Origin: JBIKIW01 sp044361365
Lineage (GTDB): Bacteria > Patescibacteriota > JACMRA01
Length of the DNA: 39,010 bases
Assembly (NCBI GenBank): GCA_044361365.1
Contig: JBIKIW010000012.1
Location: forward strand, 1-39,010
Reading direction: 5' to 3'
Below, one piece after another: positions 13,524-22,514 of the stretch (within the stretch, counting starts at the first letter, position 1; each line of letters begins with the position of its first letter). The notes under the pieces are model-generated. The model did not search any database, had not been told where the DNA came from, and saw nothing but the letters and a program-made list of their open reading frames with translations. The translations under genes were made by a program, and so were the position numbers.

Positions 13524-15092
13524 CTAGGTGCTTGTTCTTAATTTTTTAAGGTTAGAACCATCTTTCAAATTTTCTATTTTATCCCATAATTTAGCAAATT
13601 GAGGGTAACTACTTTTAACTACTTTTTGTAAATTTTTCTTTACGGTCGGATTTATAATAAAATTTGAACCTATTGCTACGTATCTTATAAAATCTTTGTG
13701 GTGAATGTGATTATTCTGTATATTTTTAACAATTTCATTTTGTTTTGTTTCGTTAAAAAACTTAAAAATAAAAATGCTAATATAGCCCTTTAACATAAAA
13801 TTATCAGAATTAAAACCATCTTCAGCATTCAAATCTAAACAAGCTACATCTTTTTTAGAAAAAATCAAAGTTTTAAGGAGTAAGATTTTCAAATAATCGT
13901 AATTAATTGTATTGTAGATGCTTATAATTTTGTTTTTTACCTTTGTATTATTTGCAAAATCCATTTTAGAAATATAATCACATATTTCTTTTATTGTACT
14001 ATACTCCCATGATTTCAATTTTAAGATTTTACTAAGGGGATATTTAGATTTCAATTTTCTAAAACGATTTACACAAAATTTAAAATTTCTTGGATTAAAC
14101 TCATCATTTTTAATGGATTTATTGAAAATTTTTTTTAATTTTATTTCTACTTCTCTTGCAACTTCTTGATTTACTTTTACTTCACCAGATGGCAGATAAG
14201 AATGAAGAGATGTATCTATATCATACTCTATCCCTGTCATTTCATCGTTAAATTCATCTTGGTCAATTTCAAATTGGTTTCTGGACACAAGAAAAGTTTT
14301 AGAAGAATTTAAATGTAAATTAAGAGGTCTTAAATAATGTGTAAGCTTAATTAAGGCTTTTTCTGCCTCACGTTTATTTTTTACAAATATACGAATATCG
14401 TCTGTGAACCTAAAGTAAACGAACCCTGACTCAATCATACCTTTATCAACTTCATCTAAATAAACATTAGCTAAAAAAGAAGAAGTGTCATTTCCCTGCG
14501 GAATACCAATTGTTAAGTTATTAGAGGACGCCCAAAAATTTAACAAATCATTTAATTTTTTAACACTTCTTTCAGCTATTTTATTGTTTTTTTGATTCTC
14601 TACATGAATGGAAATTCTTTCTATTAATTTTTTAATTACAATATGCTCAAAAAAAGCAGATATATCAGTTTTTAGCATAACCCAATCAGGGTTTTTATTA
14701 AACTCATCCTGTTGTCTTTTTTCAAATGCTTTCCATCTATATATATTGTGTCTAATAAAATCTTTGTCTCTTTCGCTGGGATAAGCCAATGTATAACTAT
14801 AACTTGTTGAACCCCTGCTTAATACGCTCTCTATTTTGTAACAAAAGTCTAAGAGTAGATCGAAATAATAAAACCTGTCCTGAATAGAAATATGATGGCC
14901 TGGTCTTAGAACTCCACTTGGTTTAGGTATATCAATCGTTTGAATTGGAGAGGGAATATGAACTTCTTCTAACTCACCGAGGTGTTCCGACTCTAACATA
15001 TCCTCATAGTAAATTATATCTCGCCAAAAATCATCTGTTATATCTTTTTTAATATATCTCTTTATTTGCTCTGTTCTATCACTTTTTTTCAT
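13524..15092 (-). CDS. Solitary reverse transcriptase of Abi/UG (defence-associated) type
   Basis: A 522-residue RT. Motif A is KTDISAFFEHI with Asp143. Motif B is GIPQGNDTSSFLANVYL (196-212). Motif C is FRFTDDIRIF with Asp231 and Asp232, that is FTDD rather than YADD. The thumb region follows (LNLHLNSSKT). There is no maturase X domain or HNH nuclease, so it is not a group II intron protein. It has a helix-rich C-terminal extension of about 250 residues, as in AbiK/AbiA and other UG/DRT reverse transcriptases, where it helps polymerise or prime DNA. By eye it is much more AT-rich than gyrA and the DAHP synthase on either side, and it lacks the start-proximal TTGACA of host genes: both signs of transfer. 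A TATAAT at 15207-15202 would give it a leader of about 100 nt. The role is inferred as phage defence; the exact DRT class is not assignable by eye. Confidence 0.75.
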   Translation of the reverse strand: MKKSDRTEQIKRYIKKDITDDFWRDIIYYEDMLESEHLGELEEVHIPSPIQTIDIPKPSGVLRPGHHISIQDRFYYFDLLLDFCYKIESVLSRGSTSYSYTLAYPSERDKDFIRHNIYRWKAFEKRQQDEFNKNPDWVMLKTDISAFFEHIVIKKLIERISIHVENQKNNKIAERSVKKLNDLLNFWASSNNLTIGIPQGNDTSSFLANVYLDEVDKGMIESGFVYFRFTDDIRIFVKNKREAEKALIKLTHYLRPLNLHLNSSKTFLVSRNQFEIDQDEFNDEMTGIEYDIDTSLHSYLPSGEVKVNQEVAREVEIKLKKIFNKSIKNDEFNPRNFKFCVNRFRKLKSKYPLSKILKLKSWEYSTIKEICDYISKMDFANNTKVKNKIISIYNTINYDYLKILLLKTLIFSKKDVACLDLNAEDGFNSDNFMLKGYISIFIFKFFNETKQNEIVKNIQNNHIHHKDFIRYVAIGSNFIINPTVKKNLQKVVKSSYPQFAKLWDKIENLKDGSNLKKLRTST

Positions 15093-15232
15093 AAATTAAT
15101 TAACTTCACTTACGACCCATACATCTCTTTACAGGCTCAGTGAGTTAGACTTGTTGCCGTGTATAACCCTCTTGTAACTTTTTTATGAATTATGAGCATA
15201 AATTATACTTGTTACTGTTTACCCAGAAAAAT
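15093..15232 (-). other. Spacer and long 5' leader of the reverse transcriptase
   Basis: 140 bp between the gyrA stop and the RT start. A perfect -10 TATAAT (15207-15202, minus) is present, with only a poor -35. The following roughly 100 nt contains short pairings (GTAAC/GTTAC, CTCA/TGAG). It could carry an RNA that works with the RT, as some defence RTs use non-coding RNA templates, but I cannot show a defined structure. Confidence 0.35.
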
Positions 15233-17923
15233 CTAACTAATCCCACCACTAACCACGAAATCACCCTTATCAAGTTTGATAACTCTTACTCCTTGTGTAC
15301 TTCTACCGAGTTGGCTTATTTGGTCTGTAGAAATACGAATTGTGATACCATTTTTGGTTGTCAAAACTAGTGTTTCTTCGCTGCCGTACATGATTTTTAC
15401 CATTACAGGTTTACCAGTTTTGCTTGTTAAATTAAGAGTTTTCACACCTCCAGCGGCTCTGTTGGTCTGTCTAAATTCGTTTAGCTTAGTTTGTTTTCCA
15501 TAACCTTTTTCAGTAATAACCATAAGTGAAGGGTATTCTCTTTGTTGTAATTTAGTTTTTTCTTCAATCAAAGCCTCTGACCCTTTATCATCTTCATCTC
15601 CAGCTAACTGAAACTCAGCATCTGAAATTTCCAAACTAATTAGTTTTTCCGCTGGTTTGATTCGGATTCCTCGCACGCCTTTGGCTGATCTTCCAAGTGG
15701 GCTAAGTTGAGTGCGGTCAAAAATTACAGTTTTACCGTTTGAGGCTGATAAAATGATTTTGTCTTGATCTCCAGAGCTGTGACGAACGTCCAAAAGGCTA
15801 TCACCTTCGTTGATGCCAATCGCGATAATTCCAGTTTTGCGAATGTTGGCAAAATTTTCGAGTTTAGTTTGTTTTACCTGACCTTTTTCGGTAGCAAAAA
15901 TGAGTGAACCTGTCTGACTAGCTTCTTGGTCTTTGGAAAGAGTTAAAATAGCTGTTACAATTTCACCTTCTGCTAGGTTTAGGTAATTTACAATATATTG
16001 ACCTCGACCTTGTCTGCTTCCTCCTGGGAGGTCAAACACACGGGTGCGGAATACTCTTCCAGTATTTGTGAAAGCGTACAAATAATCGTGAGAGTTACAG
16101 ACCAAACTAGTTTTCACTAAATCTTCGTCTTTAGGGTTGATGCTGGTTACACCTCTACCTCCACGACCTTGGGTACGGAAAGTGCTAAGCGGTAAAACCT
16201 TAATATATTGGGAGTTGGTAAGTTGCAATAAAACCTCTTCGTCTTCGATAAAATCTTCTTTGTTGTAATTAATCAAAGATGCGGAAATAACTTGAGTTCT
16301 TCTTTTTTCTGGGAATTTTTCTTTTAGAGTAACTATTTCGTTGTAGATAAGATCTTCTTTCACAGAGGGGTTTTCCAAAATATTTCTAAGTTCAGCGATC
16401 AATTTTAATTTCACAGCTCTTTCTTCTTCGATTTTATTTTTATCCAAACCAGTAAGAGTTTGCAGTCTCATTTGCAAAATAGCCTCAGCTTGTTTTTCTG
16501 ATAAATCAAACCTTTCTCGTAGTTTGTTACCTGCTTCTTCTTTATCGTAAGAGCCTCTAATTATCTTGATAACTTCATCAATATTATCGATAGCGATTTT
16601 TAGACCGTCTAAAATGTGTAACTCCGCTTCTGCTTTGTTTAGATCAAATTGAGTCCGGCGAGTAACAACTTCGTATCGGTGATTCAAAAATTCTACCAAA
16701 ATCTCCCTCAAATTCAAAACTTTTGGCTGCCTTCCTTTGTTTACCAGGGCAAGCATGTTGAAGTGAATGTAGGTCTGAAGATCGGTAAGCTTGAAAAGCT
16801 GATTTAATACGATTTCAGGAGTTGCTTCTCGTTTGGTTTCGATTACGATTCGGATTCCTTTTTTGTTGGATTCATCTCTAATATCTCTGATTCCTTCAAT
16901 TCTTTTGTCTTTTACCATGTCGGCAATTTTAACAAGCAAATCAGCTTTCACGATTTGGTAAGGAATTTCGGTGACGATTATTCTATCTTCTTCGATCTCA
17001 GTTTTACTTTGCAATAATGCCCTTCCTCTTCCAGTTTGATAGCCTCTTAAAAGATCTTCTTTTCCATACAAAATACCTCCAGTTGGGAAGTCTGGACCTT
17101 GAATAAATTCAAATAATTCTTCAACCGTAGCTTCAGGATTTTTGATTAGGTGCAAAATTGCGTCACAAATTTCTTGGAGGTTGTGAGGTGGAATCTCGGT
17201 CGCCATTCCTACAGCAATTCCGTTCTGTCCGTTGAGTAAAAGGTTAGGTAAAATAGTTGGTAAAACTCGGGGTTCTCGTTGGCTTCCATCGTAGTTATCT
17301 ACAAAATCCACAGTATCTTTATCCAAATCTTTAAGAATATAAACCGAAGGTGAAGCTAATCTGGACTCAGTATAACGCATGGCAGCTGGGCTGTCACCAT
17401 CAACTGAACCAAAATTACCCTGACCGTCGATGAGCGGGTAACGCATCGAAAAATCTTGAGCAAGACGAGCGAGTGCGTTATAAACCGAAGCATCTCCATG
17501 AGGGTGATATTTTCCTAAAACCTCTCCTACAACCCTAGCACATTTCATGTATTTAGATCCTGGGGTTAGCCCAAGTCTTTGCATGGTATATAAAATACGA
17601 CGGTGAACAGGTTTTAAACCATCACGAACATCAGGTAAAGCACGACTAACAATTACACTCATGGCGTAGAGTAAATAGCTATCTTGCATTTGTTTTTCCA
17701 AAATAATCGGTTCGATTCTGTCTTCCAAAACTTCTCCTGTAGGTAAAATTGGTATTTGATCGTCTGAACTACTACTAGTTTCAAGAATTTCAATCAAATC
17801 CTGAGATTCGTCTTGTTTTTGCTTTTCAGCTCTGTCCAAAAGTTCGTTTATATCCTGATTTTCATTTTTAGATTCAGTATTTTGAGAATCTGCATTATCA
17901 AATAAGTTGTAGTCGTCAGCCAT
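15233..17923 (-). CDS. gyrA: DNA gyrase subunit A
   Basis: An 896-residue GyrA. The catalytic tyrosine is Tyr184 in AAMRYTES. The breakage-reunion domain begins near residue 70 after an acidic, Gln/Asp/Ser-rich extension of about 65 residues. The C-terminal beta-pinwheel has the gyrase-specific GyrA-box (TQGRGGRGV), which distinguishes it from ParC. It cuts and passes DNA with GyrB to add negative supercoils. In the quinolone-interaction loop HPHGDASVYNA, the positions equal to E. coli Ser83 and Asp87 are Ala145 and Asn149. No gyrB is in the window. The start at 17923 lies 35 nt from TTGACA. The gene is followed by the acquired RT gene. Confidence 0.97.
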   Translation of the reverse strand: MADDYNLFDNADSQNTESKNENQDINELLDRAEKQKQDESQDLIEILETSSSSDDQIPILPTGEVLEDRIEPIILEKQMQDSYLLYAMSVIVSRALPDVRDGLKPVHRRILYTMQRLGLTPGSKYMKCARVVGEVLGKYHPHGDASVYNALARLAQDFSMRYPLIDGQGNFGSVDGDSPAAMRYTESRLASPSVYILKDLDKDTVDFVDNYDGSQREPRVLPTILPNLLLNGQNGIAVGMATEIPPHNLQEICDAILHLIKNPEATVEELFEFIQGPDFPTGGILYGKEDLLRGYQTGRGRALLQSKTEIEEDRIIVTEIPYQIVKADLLVKIADMVKDKRIEGIRDIRDESNKKGIRIVIETKREATPEIVLNQLFKLTDLQTYIHFNMLALVNKGRQPKVLNLREILVEFLNHRYEVVTRRTQFDLNKAEAELHILDGLKIAIDNIDEVIKIIRGSYDKEEAGNKLRERFDLSEKQAEAILQMRLQTLTGLDKNKIEEERAVKLKLIAELRNILENPSVKEDLIYNEIVTLKEKFPEKRRTQVISASLINYNKEDFIEDEEVLLQLTNSQYIKVLPLSTFRTQGRGGRGVTSINPKDEDLVKTSLVCNSHDYLYAFTNTGRVFRTRVFDLPGGSRQGRGQYIVNYLNLAEGEIVTAILTLSKDQEASQTGSLIFATEKGQVKQTKLENFANIRKTGIIAIGINEGDSLLDVRHSSGDQDKIILSASNGKTVIFDRTQLSPLGRSAKGVRGIRIKPAEKLISLEISDAEFQLAGDEDDKGSEALIEEKTKLQQREYPSLMVITEKGYGKQTKLNEFRQTNRAAGGVKTLNLTSKTGKPVMVKIMYGSEETLVLTTKNGITIRISTDQISQLGRSTQGVRVIKLDKGDFVVSGGIS

Positions 17924-17929
17924 GACTGA

Positions 17930-17958
17930 AAATTGCTAATCTAAGGGCTTTTTGTCAA
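17930..17958 (-). promoter_or_regulatory. gyrA start-proximal promoter
   Basis: TTGACA at 17958-17953, weak AT-rich -10 (CAATTT, 17935-17930), ATG at 17923: 35 nt from the first -35 base. Leaderless type. Confidence 0.5.
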
Positions 17959-18029
17959 GTTATCTAAATCCCCTAAGCCCAAGGTATTTAAAAGCTTAAT
18001 TTTGCTTAGTGCAATTGACCTAAATTTTT

Positions 18030-18058
18030 TTGTCAGAAACTAAAAACTACAGTTTAAT
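18030..18058 (+). promoter_or_regulatory. Promoter of the 670-residue surface protein gene
   Basis: TTGTCA at 18030-18035 and TTTAAT at 18053-18058 are separated by 17 nt. A leader of about 16 nt is expected before the ATG at 18081. Confidence 0.45.
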
Positions 18059-18080
18059 ATAGTCATTAAACAAAAAGCAA

Positions 18081-20093
18081 ATGCAACCTCAGGGGGGTTT
18101 TCAACCACAAAACAATCAATTTAGAGCCAATCCCGGCACAAATTATCCTCGCCAAATTCCTCGTCCAGTTCGCAATATCAACCAAGCACCCGGTCATATT
18201 TACGCACCTTACAATAACCAATTCAATCAGCCGTTTCCTCCTCAAGTTCAACCGACCGCACCTCAAGTTTTTAACACAGGTTTTGCAGCTCCCGGTCAAC
18301 CAATAAACAATAATAGGCAGTTTAAAGCAAAACAAAAGTCCAAGCTCAGCAATTTTTTAACTAAAAAGTCGATTTTAATTATTGTGGGAGCTATTTTTTT
18401 AGCTATTTCAGCTTTAGCTGGTTTTTGGTATTTTACTCAACCAAAACAAGTTGTTCAGGAAAAAGCTTATAAAAATGTTTCGGCTGTTATCGTAGCCCCC
18501 AAAACTTTGCCTCAAGGAAGTCCAGGAGAGTGGGAAATTAAAGTTGAAAATAAAGAGCCTATAGCAATATCAAATATCAAATTAGAATTAAGGTTTGATA
18601 AAGATTTTCAGTATCTCAAAGAAGTTAGCCAAAAACCCGATAACCCCGAAGGTACTAAATATTCCATTGCCAAGCTAGATGAAGCTGGAGGTAGAAGTAG
18701 TAGCACAAAAATTAGTTTTCAAGGTATTTTGATTGGTAAACCCGATATTGAAACTGAAATACTAGGTACCTTTAGCTACCAAGCCGAGATTTCTCCAGGC
18801 AAGCTAAGCAAAGTTAATATAGCAAATATAGATCTGGTTCGTACCAAGATTACCAGTCCTCAAATCGAACTAAGCTTAACTCCTACTACCGATAAGGTTC
18901 AAAACAATGGAGAGGCTGAATTTACAGCCAAAATTAGCAACCGAACTGATCAAGAATTTCGAGACTTGAGAGTCAGGATGAAGTATCCTAGCGGACAAAA
19001 CTCGTTTACTTATACTAGCTCTGAATACTCTAGTAGCAATACAGCGGCACCCAAAACGACTCCTGATGATGGTGATAACACTTGGTTAATTGCCAGATTA
19101 GCCGGAGGGAGTGAGCATATTTTAAAAGTCAGAGGAAAAGCCATAGGTGCAAGTCAGGCTCAGCTCACTTTTGGAGTTGAAGTTGCGATCAAAAATCAAT
19201 CTGGAGATTATCAGGTTGTTAAAGAAACTTATAAAGATATCCGTATCTTAGCTCAACCAATTAAAATTTCTACTCAGATTAATGGAAAAGATAATGGTAA
19301 ATTAATTATCGCTGGTGAAACTTTGTCTATTTCTGTAGATTATCAAAATGATAGCCAGCTAACTCTAGATAACGTTCAAATCACAACTTTTCTTGATGAC
19401 CCTGCTAACCTTTTGGATTTATCAAGTATTAGTTTTAAAGGTGGAGAGAGAGGAGATATTACCGGAAGTCAAATCACATGGCAGCCTACCAGAGTTCCTC
19501 AATTAGCTAGTTTAAAACCTGCTCAAAAAGGTACTCTTCAATATTCTGTAAAGGTAAAAGATGTGAGTGGATTTTTAAATACCAATTTGAATCAAACTAA
19601 ATACACAATCAGACCTGGAGTTCAAATAAAAGCCCAAAATCTAGAGCAAATAGAATCTTTAGGAGATTTATACAAAGGGCAGGGTAAGGTGGAATTTTTC
19701 CAAGATGAACCTATTTTAAAAGAAACCAACCCTACCACAGGTAAAAATGTTTATAGCTTTACTTGGAGATTAAGAAGCTGGCAAAATGAGGTTACTCAAG
19801 TTAGTGTAAAAACAGTTTCTCCACTCCCTCCTGGAAGCTGGCTAAATAAAGTTACCCCTGCTGCCAACGCATCTTCTCTTGTTTATAGTAACGTAAATGG
19901 TGAAATAATTTGGAATGTTGGAAAGTTGGAAAGTTACACAGGTAGGTCAGCTCCAGAAGTAAGTATAACTTTTGAAATGGAATCAGAAAAAGGAAGTCAA
20001 GTTGTTTTACAGAAACCTCAAGTGACTGGAACTGACGTCTTTACTGGAGAAAAAATTGCAATTACTGGAATCGAAACTAAAACCAACAAATAA
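18081..20093 (+). CDS. Large single-pass surface protein with cytoplasmic Pro/Gln/Asn tail
   Basis: 670 residues. The first about 90 are rich in Pro, Gln and Asn and low in charge, then a basic stretch (FKAKQKSKLSNFLTKK) and one membrane helix at about 97-118. The remaining 550 residues are beta-rich and read as successive immunoglobulin-like/DUF11-like domains: repeated AEFTAKISNRT-like and LSISVDYQNDSQ-like strands with N-rich turns. Topology by the positive-inside rule is N-terminus inside, bulk outside. No enzymatic motif, sortase motif or cysteine pair is seen. Together with the 1098-residue protein at 22515 it brackets a small membrane protein and aspS on the same strand. Function unknown; a cell-surface or attachment structure is likely. 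Confidence 0.75.
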   Translation: MQPQGGFQPQNNQFRANPGTNYPRQIPRPVRNINQAPGHIYAPYNNQFNQPFPPQVQPTAPQVFNTGFAAPGQPINNNRQFKAKQKSKLSNFLTKKSILIIVGAIFLAISALAGFWYFTQPKQVVQEKAYKNVSAVIVAPKTLPQGSPGEWEIKVENKEPIAISNIKLELRFDKDFQYLKEVSQKPDNPEGTKYSIAKLDEAGGRSSSTKISFQGILIGKPDIETEILGTFSYQAEISPGKLSKVNIANIDLVRTKITSPQIELSLTPTTDKVQNNGEAEFTAKISNRTDQEFRDLRVRMKYPSGQNSFTYTSSEYSSSNTAAPKTTPDDGDNTWLIARLAGGSEHILKVRGKAIGASQAQLTFGVEVAIKNQSGDYQVVKETYKDIRILAQPIKISTQINGKDNGKLIIAGETLSISVDYQNDSQLTLDNVQITTFLDDPANLLDLSSISFKGGERGDITGSQITWQPTRVPQLASLKPAQKGTLQYSVKVKDVSGFLNTNLNQTKYTIRPGVQIKAQNLEQIESLGDLYKGQGKVEFFQDEPILKETNPTTGKNVYSFTWRLRSWQNEVTQVSVKTVSPLPPGSWLNKVTPAANASSLVYSNVNGEIIWNVGKLESYTGRSAPEVSITFEMESEKGSQVVLQKPQVTGTDVFTGEKIAITGIETKTNK

Positions 20094-20124
20094 GATAAAC
20101 AATAAATCAAAAACTATAATTGTA

Positions 20125-20153
20125 TTGACCAAATTACTGTTTAAATTTTCATT
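20125..20153 (+). promoter_or_regulatory. Start-proximal promoter of the small membrane protein gene
   Basis: TTGACC at 20125-20130 and a weak TTCATT at 20148-20153 are 17 nt apart; the ATG is at 20160, 35 nt from the -35 box. Confidence 0.4.
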
Positions 20154-20159
20154 TTTAAA

Positions 20160-20540
20160 ATGAATTCTCAATTCTCAATCGCTAAGGTTCTTAATTTCAT
20201 CAGAGAGTATATATTTAGTTTTTTATTACTACCTTGGATAATAGCTTGGGGTTTAAGTGGGGTTTCAACAATTCTTGTGTGGTACTACAATTTGAAATCC
20301 AAAGATTCTGTTTTATTGGATTTTCAGCTTAGCCAAATTTTTGGTAGTAAAATTTATTTAACTGAAATTTGGTTGGTTGTTATGATTTTTGTTTTTATTA
20401 ATCACACCTTAGCCTTTAGCTTAAATAAACTCTACCCTAAACTAAATTATTTATTTTTTGTTATTAGTATATTTTTATTGTTTTTACTAACTGTTATTAT
20501 CTTACCTCACATATATTTGGTTTTAGGGCTTCAAAGTTAA
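20160..20540 (+). CDS. Small three-helix membrane protein
   Basis: 126 residues with three hydrophobic helices (about 17-41, 69-90 and 96-120) and an extramembrane loop near 45-65. I do not recognise a family. The stop lies 1 nt before the TTGACA of the aspS promoter. It sits between a surface protein gene and aspS; no functional clue beyond membrane location. Confidence 0.6.
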   Translation: MNSQFSIAKVLNFIREYIFSFLLLPWIIAWGLSGVSTILVWYYNLKSKDSVLLDFQLSQIFGSKIYLTEIWLVVMIFVFINHTLAFSLNKLYPKLNYLFFVISIFLLFLLTVIILPHIYLVLGLQS

Positions 20541-20541
20541 T

Positions 20542-20570
20542 TTGACATTGCCTATTTTCAAACCTAAAGT
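20542..20570 (+). promoter_or_regulatory. aspS promoter
   Basis: TTGACA at 20542-20547 and TAAAGT at 20565-20570 are 17 nt apart; a leader of only a few nt before the ATG at 20581. This argues against the upstream in-frame TTG at 20542, which lies in the promoter itself. Confidence 0.5.
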
Positions 20571-20580
20571 TGAGTTTAAT

Positions 20581-22386
20581 ATGCTTAACATCAATTTTTC
20601 AGAAATTACCACTCAAAAAATAGGTCAAAAAATCCAAGTTGGCGGTTTCGTTCACACCATTCGTGATCACGGAGGTTTAATTTTTATCGATTTACGAAGT
20701 GAAACCGAGCTTTTGCAATGTGTAATTGACCCAGCTATAAATCCAGAGATATTCAAATTAGCCGAAGAAATTCACAACGAATACGTTTTAAAAATTGCAG
20801 GAAAAGTGATCGCCAGAACTGATGAAAACATCAATCCAAACTTATCAACTGGAGAAATCGAAATCGAAATCGAAAACTTAGAAATTGTAGCTAAAGCCAA
20901 AAACTTACCCTTTGATATTCATGCAAATGAGAAAAATTTAGCCGGTGAAGATATCCGCTTAAAGTACAGATATTTAGACTTTAGAAGAGAAAAACTCAAA
21001 AAATTGATGTGGTTAAGGCATAATTTAATTTTAAAGACTCGAAATTGGTTTAGCAAAGAAGGTTTTATTGAAATCCAAACACCAATTTTAGCCAATTCTT
21101 CTCCTGAAGGAGCTAGAGATTATTTGGTGCCAAGTCGTATTCATCCAGGTAAATTTTTTGCCCTTCCTCAAGCTCCACAACAATTCAAACAGCTTTTAAT
21201 GGTGGGAGGGTTTAATAAATATTTTCAAATTGCACCTTGTTTTCGTGATGAAGATCCAAGAGCGGATAGAGCAGTGGGAGATTTTTACCAAATTGACTTA
21301 GAAATGGCATGGGCATCGCAGGAAGATATTTTTGAGATGTTTGAAAAGTTTGTTTGGGATAACTTTACTGACCCAATTTTAACCACCAAAAAGCTAGTTG
21401 ATAAACAATTTCCAAGGCTAACCTACGATGAAGCTATGAATAAATACGGTTCTGATAAACCAGATTTGCGTTATGATTTAGCTTGGGTGGATGCTAAGCC
21501 AGTATTCAAAAATTCTGGATTTAAGGTTTTTGCCGACCTTTGTGAAGATAAAAATGCCCGTATTCAGGCTTTGGTAATCAAAGGAGCTGTAGATAAATTT
21601 TCTCGTTCAGATTTGGATAAAATTCAAGATATTGGTAGAGGTTTTGGTCTTCCTGGAATTGCCTATATTCAGTATTTTCAAGATGGAGCGAAGAGCCCAA
21701 TTTTCAAATTTTTAGGTGAAGATAAAACTGCAGAAGTTGCAAAGTTTTTTAGTGCTGAAACTGGAGATTTGATTTTATTTTTAGCTAACCAAAACAAAGA
21801 TCTTGTCTTCAAAGCTCAAAATATGATCCGTAAACATATTGCCCAAAAGCTTGATTTAATAGATGAAAACATTTTGAAATTTGCTTGGATTTCAGATTTT
21901 CCTTTTTACGAGAAAGATGAAAAAACAGGCAAGCTAGACTTTTGCCACAATCCTTTTGGAGTTTGGAAATCTGAAGAGGGTAAAACTAGTCTTGAAACTC
22001 TAAACGAAGCTATTGCTAATGACACCTTAACTGATTTAAGAGCAATTCAGTACGACATTACTTGTAATGGCTACGAAATTTCTAGTGGAGGAGTTAGAAA
22101 CAACAATCCAGAAGCTATATTAAAGGGTTTTGAAGTAGTTGGTTATACTGAAGCTGAGGTGAGAGCTAAATTTGGTCATATGCTTGAAGCTTATGAATTT
22201 GGTGCTCCATATCATGCTGGTTTTGCTCCAGGAGTAGATAGAATTATGATGATTTTAACAGGTGAAGATAATATCCGTGAAGTGATTCCTTTTCCTAAAA
22301 ATGGTTCTGGAATAGATCCAATGACTAATGCGCCAAGTGAAGTTTCACCAAAACAGTTGGCTGAACTGGGTATTAAAATAGATTAG
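20581..22386 (+). CDS. aspS: Aspartyl-tRNA synthetase
   Basis: A 601-residue class II synthetase of bacterial type. An N-terminal OB-fold anticodon-binding domain (GGFVHTIRDHGGLIFIDLR) is followed by motif 2 (FRDEDPRADR), a bacterial GAD insertion domain in the middle, and motif 3 (GFAPGVDRIMMIL) with the C-terminal NAPSEVSPKQLAELGI. It charges tRNA-Asp. Because gatA is also in this window, the enzyme may be non-discriminating and charge tRNA-Asn too, but specificity cannot be read by eye. A short tandem GAAATC repeat (x3, near 20855) encodes E-I-E-I-E-I in the N-terminal domain. The start at 20581 (MLNINFSE) is preferred on promoter grounds. Confidence 0.95.
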   Translation: MLNINFSEITTQKIGQKIQVGGFVHTIRDHGGLIFIDLRSETELLQCVIDPAINPEIFKLAEEIHNEYVLKIAGKVIARTDENINPNLSTGEIEIEIENLEIVAKAKNLPFDIHANEKNLAGEDIRLKYRYLDFRREKLKKLMWLRHNLILKTRNWFSKEGFIEIQTPILANSSPEGARDYLVPSRIHPGKFFALPQAPQQFKQLLMVGGFNKYFQIAPCFRDEDPRADRAVGDFYQIDLEMAWASQEDIFEMFEKFVWDNFTDPILTTKKLVDKQFPRLTYDEAMNKYGSDKPDLRYDLAWVDAKPVFKNSGFKVFADLCEDKNARIQALVIKGAVDKFSRSDLDKIQDIGRGFGLPGIAYIQYFQDGAKSPIFKFLGEDKTAEVAKFFSAETGDLILFLANQNKDLVFKAQNMIRKHIAQKLDLIDENILKFAWISDFPFYEKDEKTGKLDFCHNPFGVWKSEEGKTSLETLNEAIANDTLTDLRAIQYDITCNGYEISSGGVRNNNPEAILKGFEVVGYTEAEVRAKFGHMLEAYEFGAPYHAGFAPGVDRIMMILTGEDNIREVIPFPKNGSGIDPMTNAPSEVSPKQLAELGIKID

Positions 22387-22514
22387 ATTAAGTCTTTAAA
22401 TAGAGGTTTTGAGTAAGTTTGCATAAATTAAAAACTTAAATCATAATAAGTAAAGTTACAAAAATCTGGCTTAAAATAAACCAAATTAAAAATAAAAACC
22501 AAAATAAAATCGGC

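Noticed and set aside
13524..15092. Diversity-generating retroelement or retron
   Set aside because: No template/variable repeat pair, Avd gene or variable target gene is nearby, and no msr/msd-like structure. The motif C is FTDD and the protein is longer than usual for either class.
20853..20872. Tandem GAAATC repeat in aspS
   Set aside because: Three copies encoding alternating Glu-Ile inside a conserved domain; ordinary coding repetition, mentioned only in the aspS entry.
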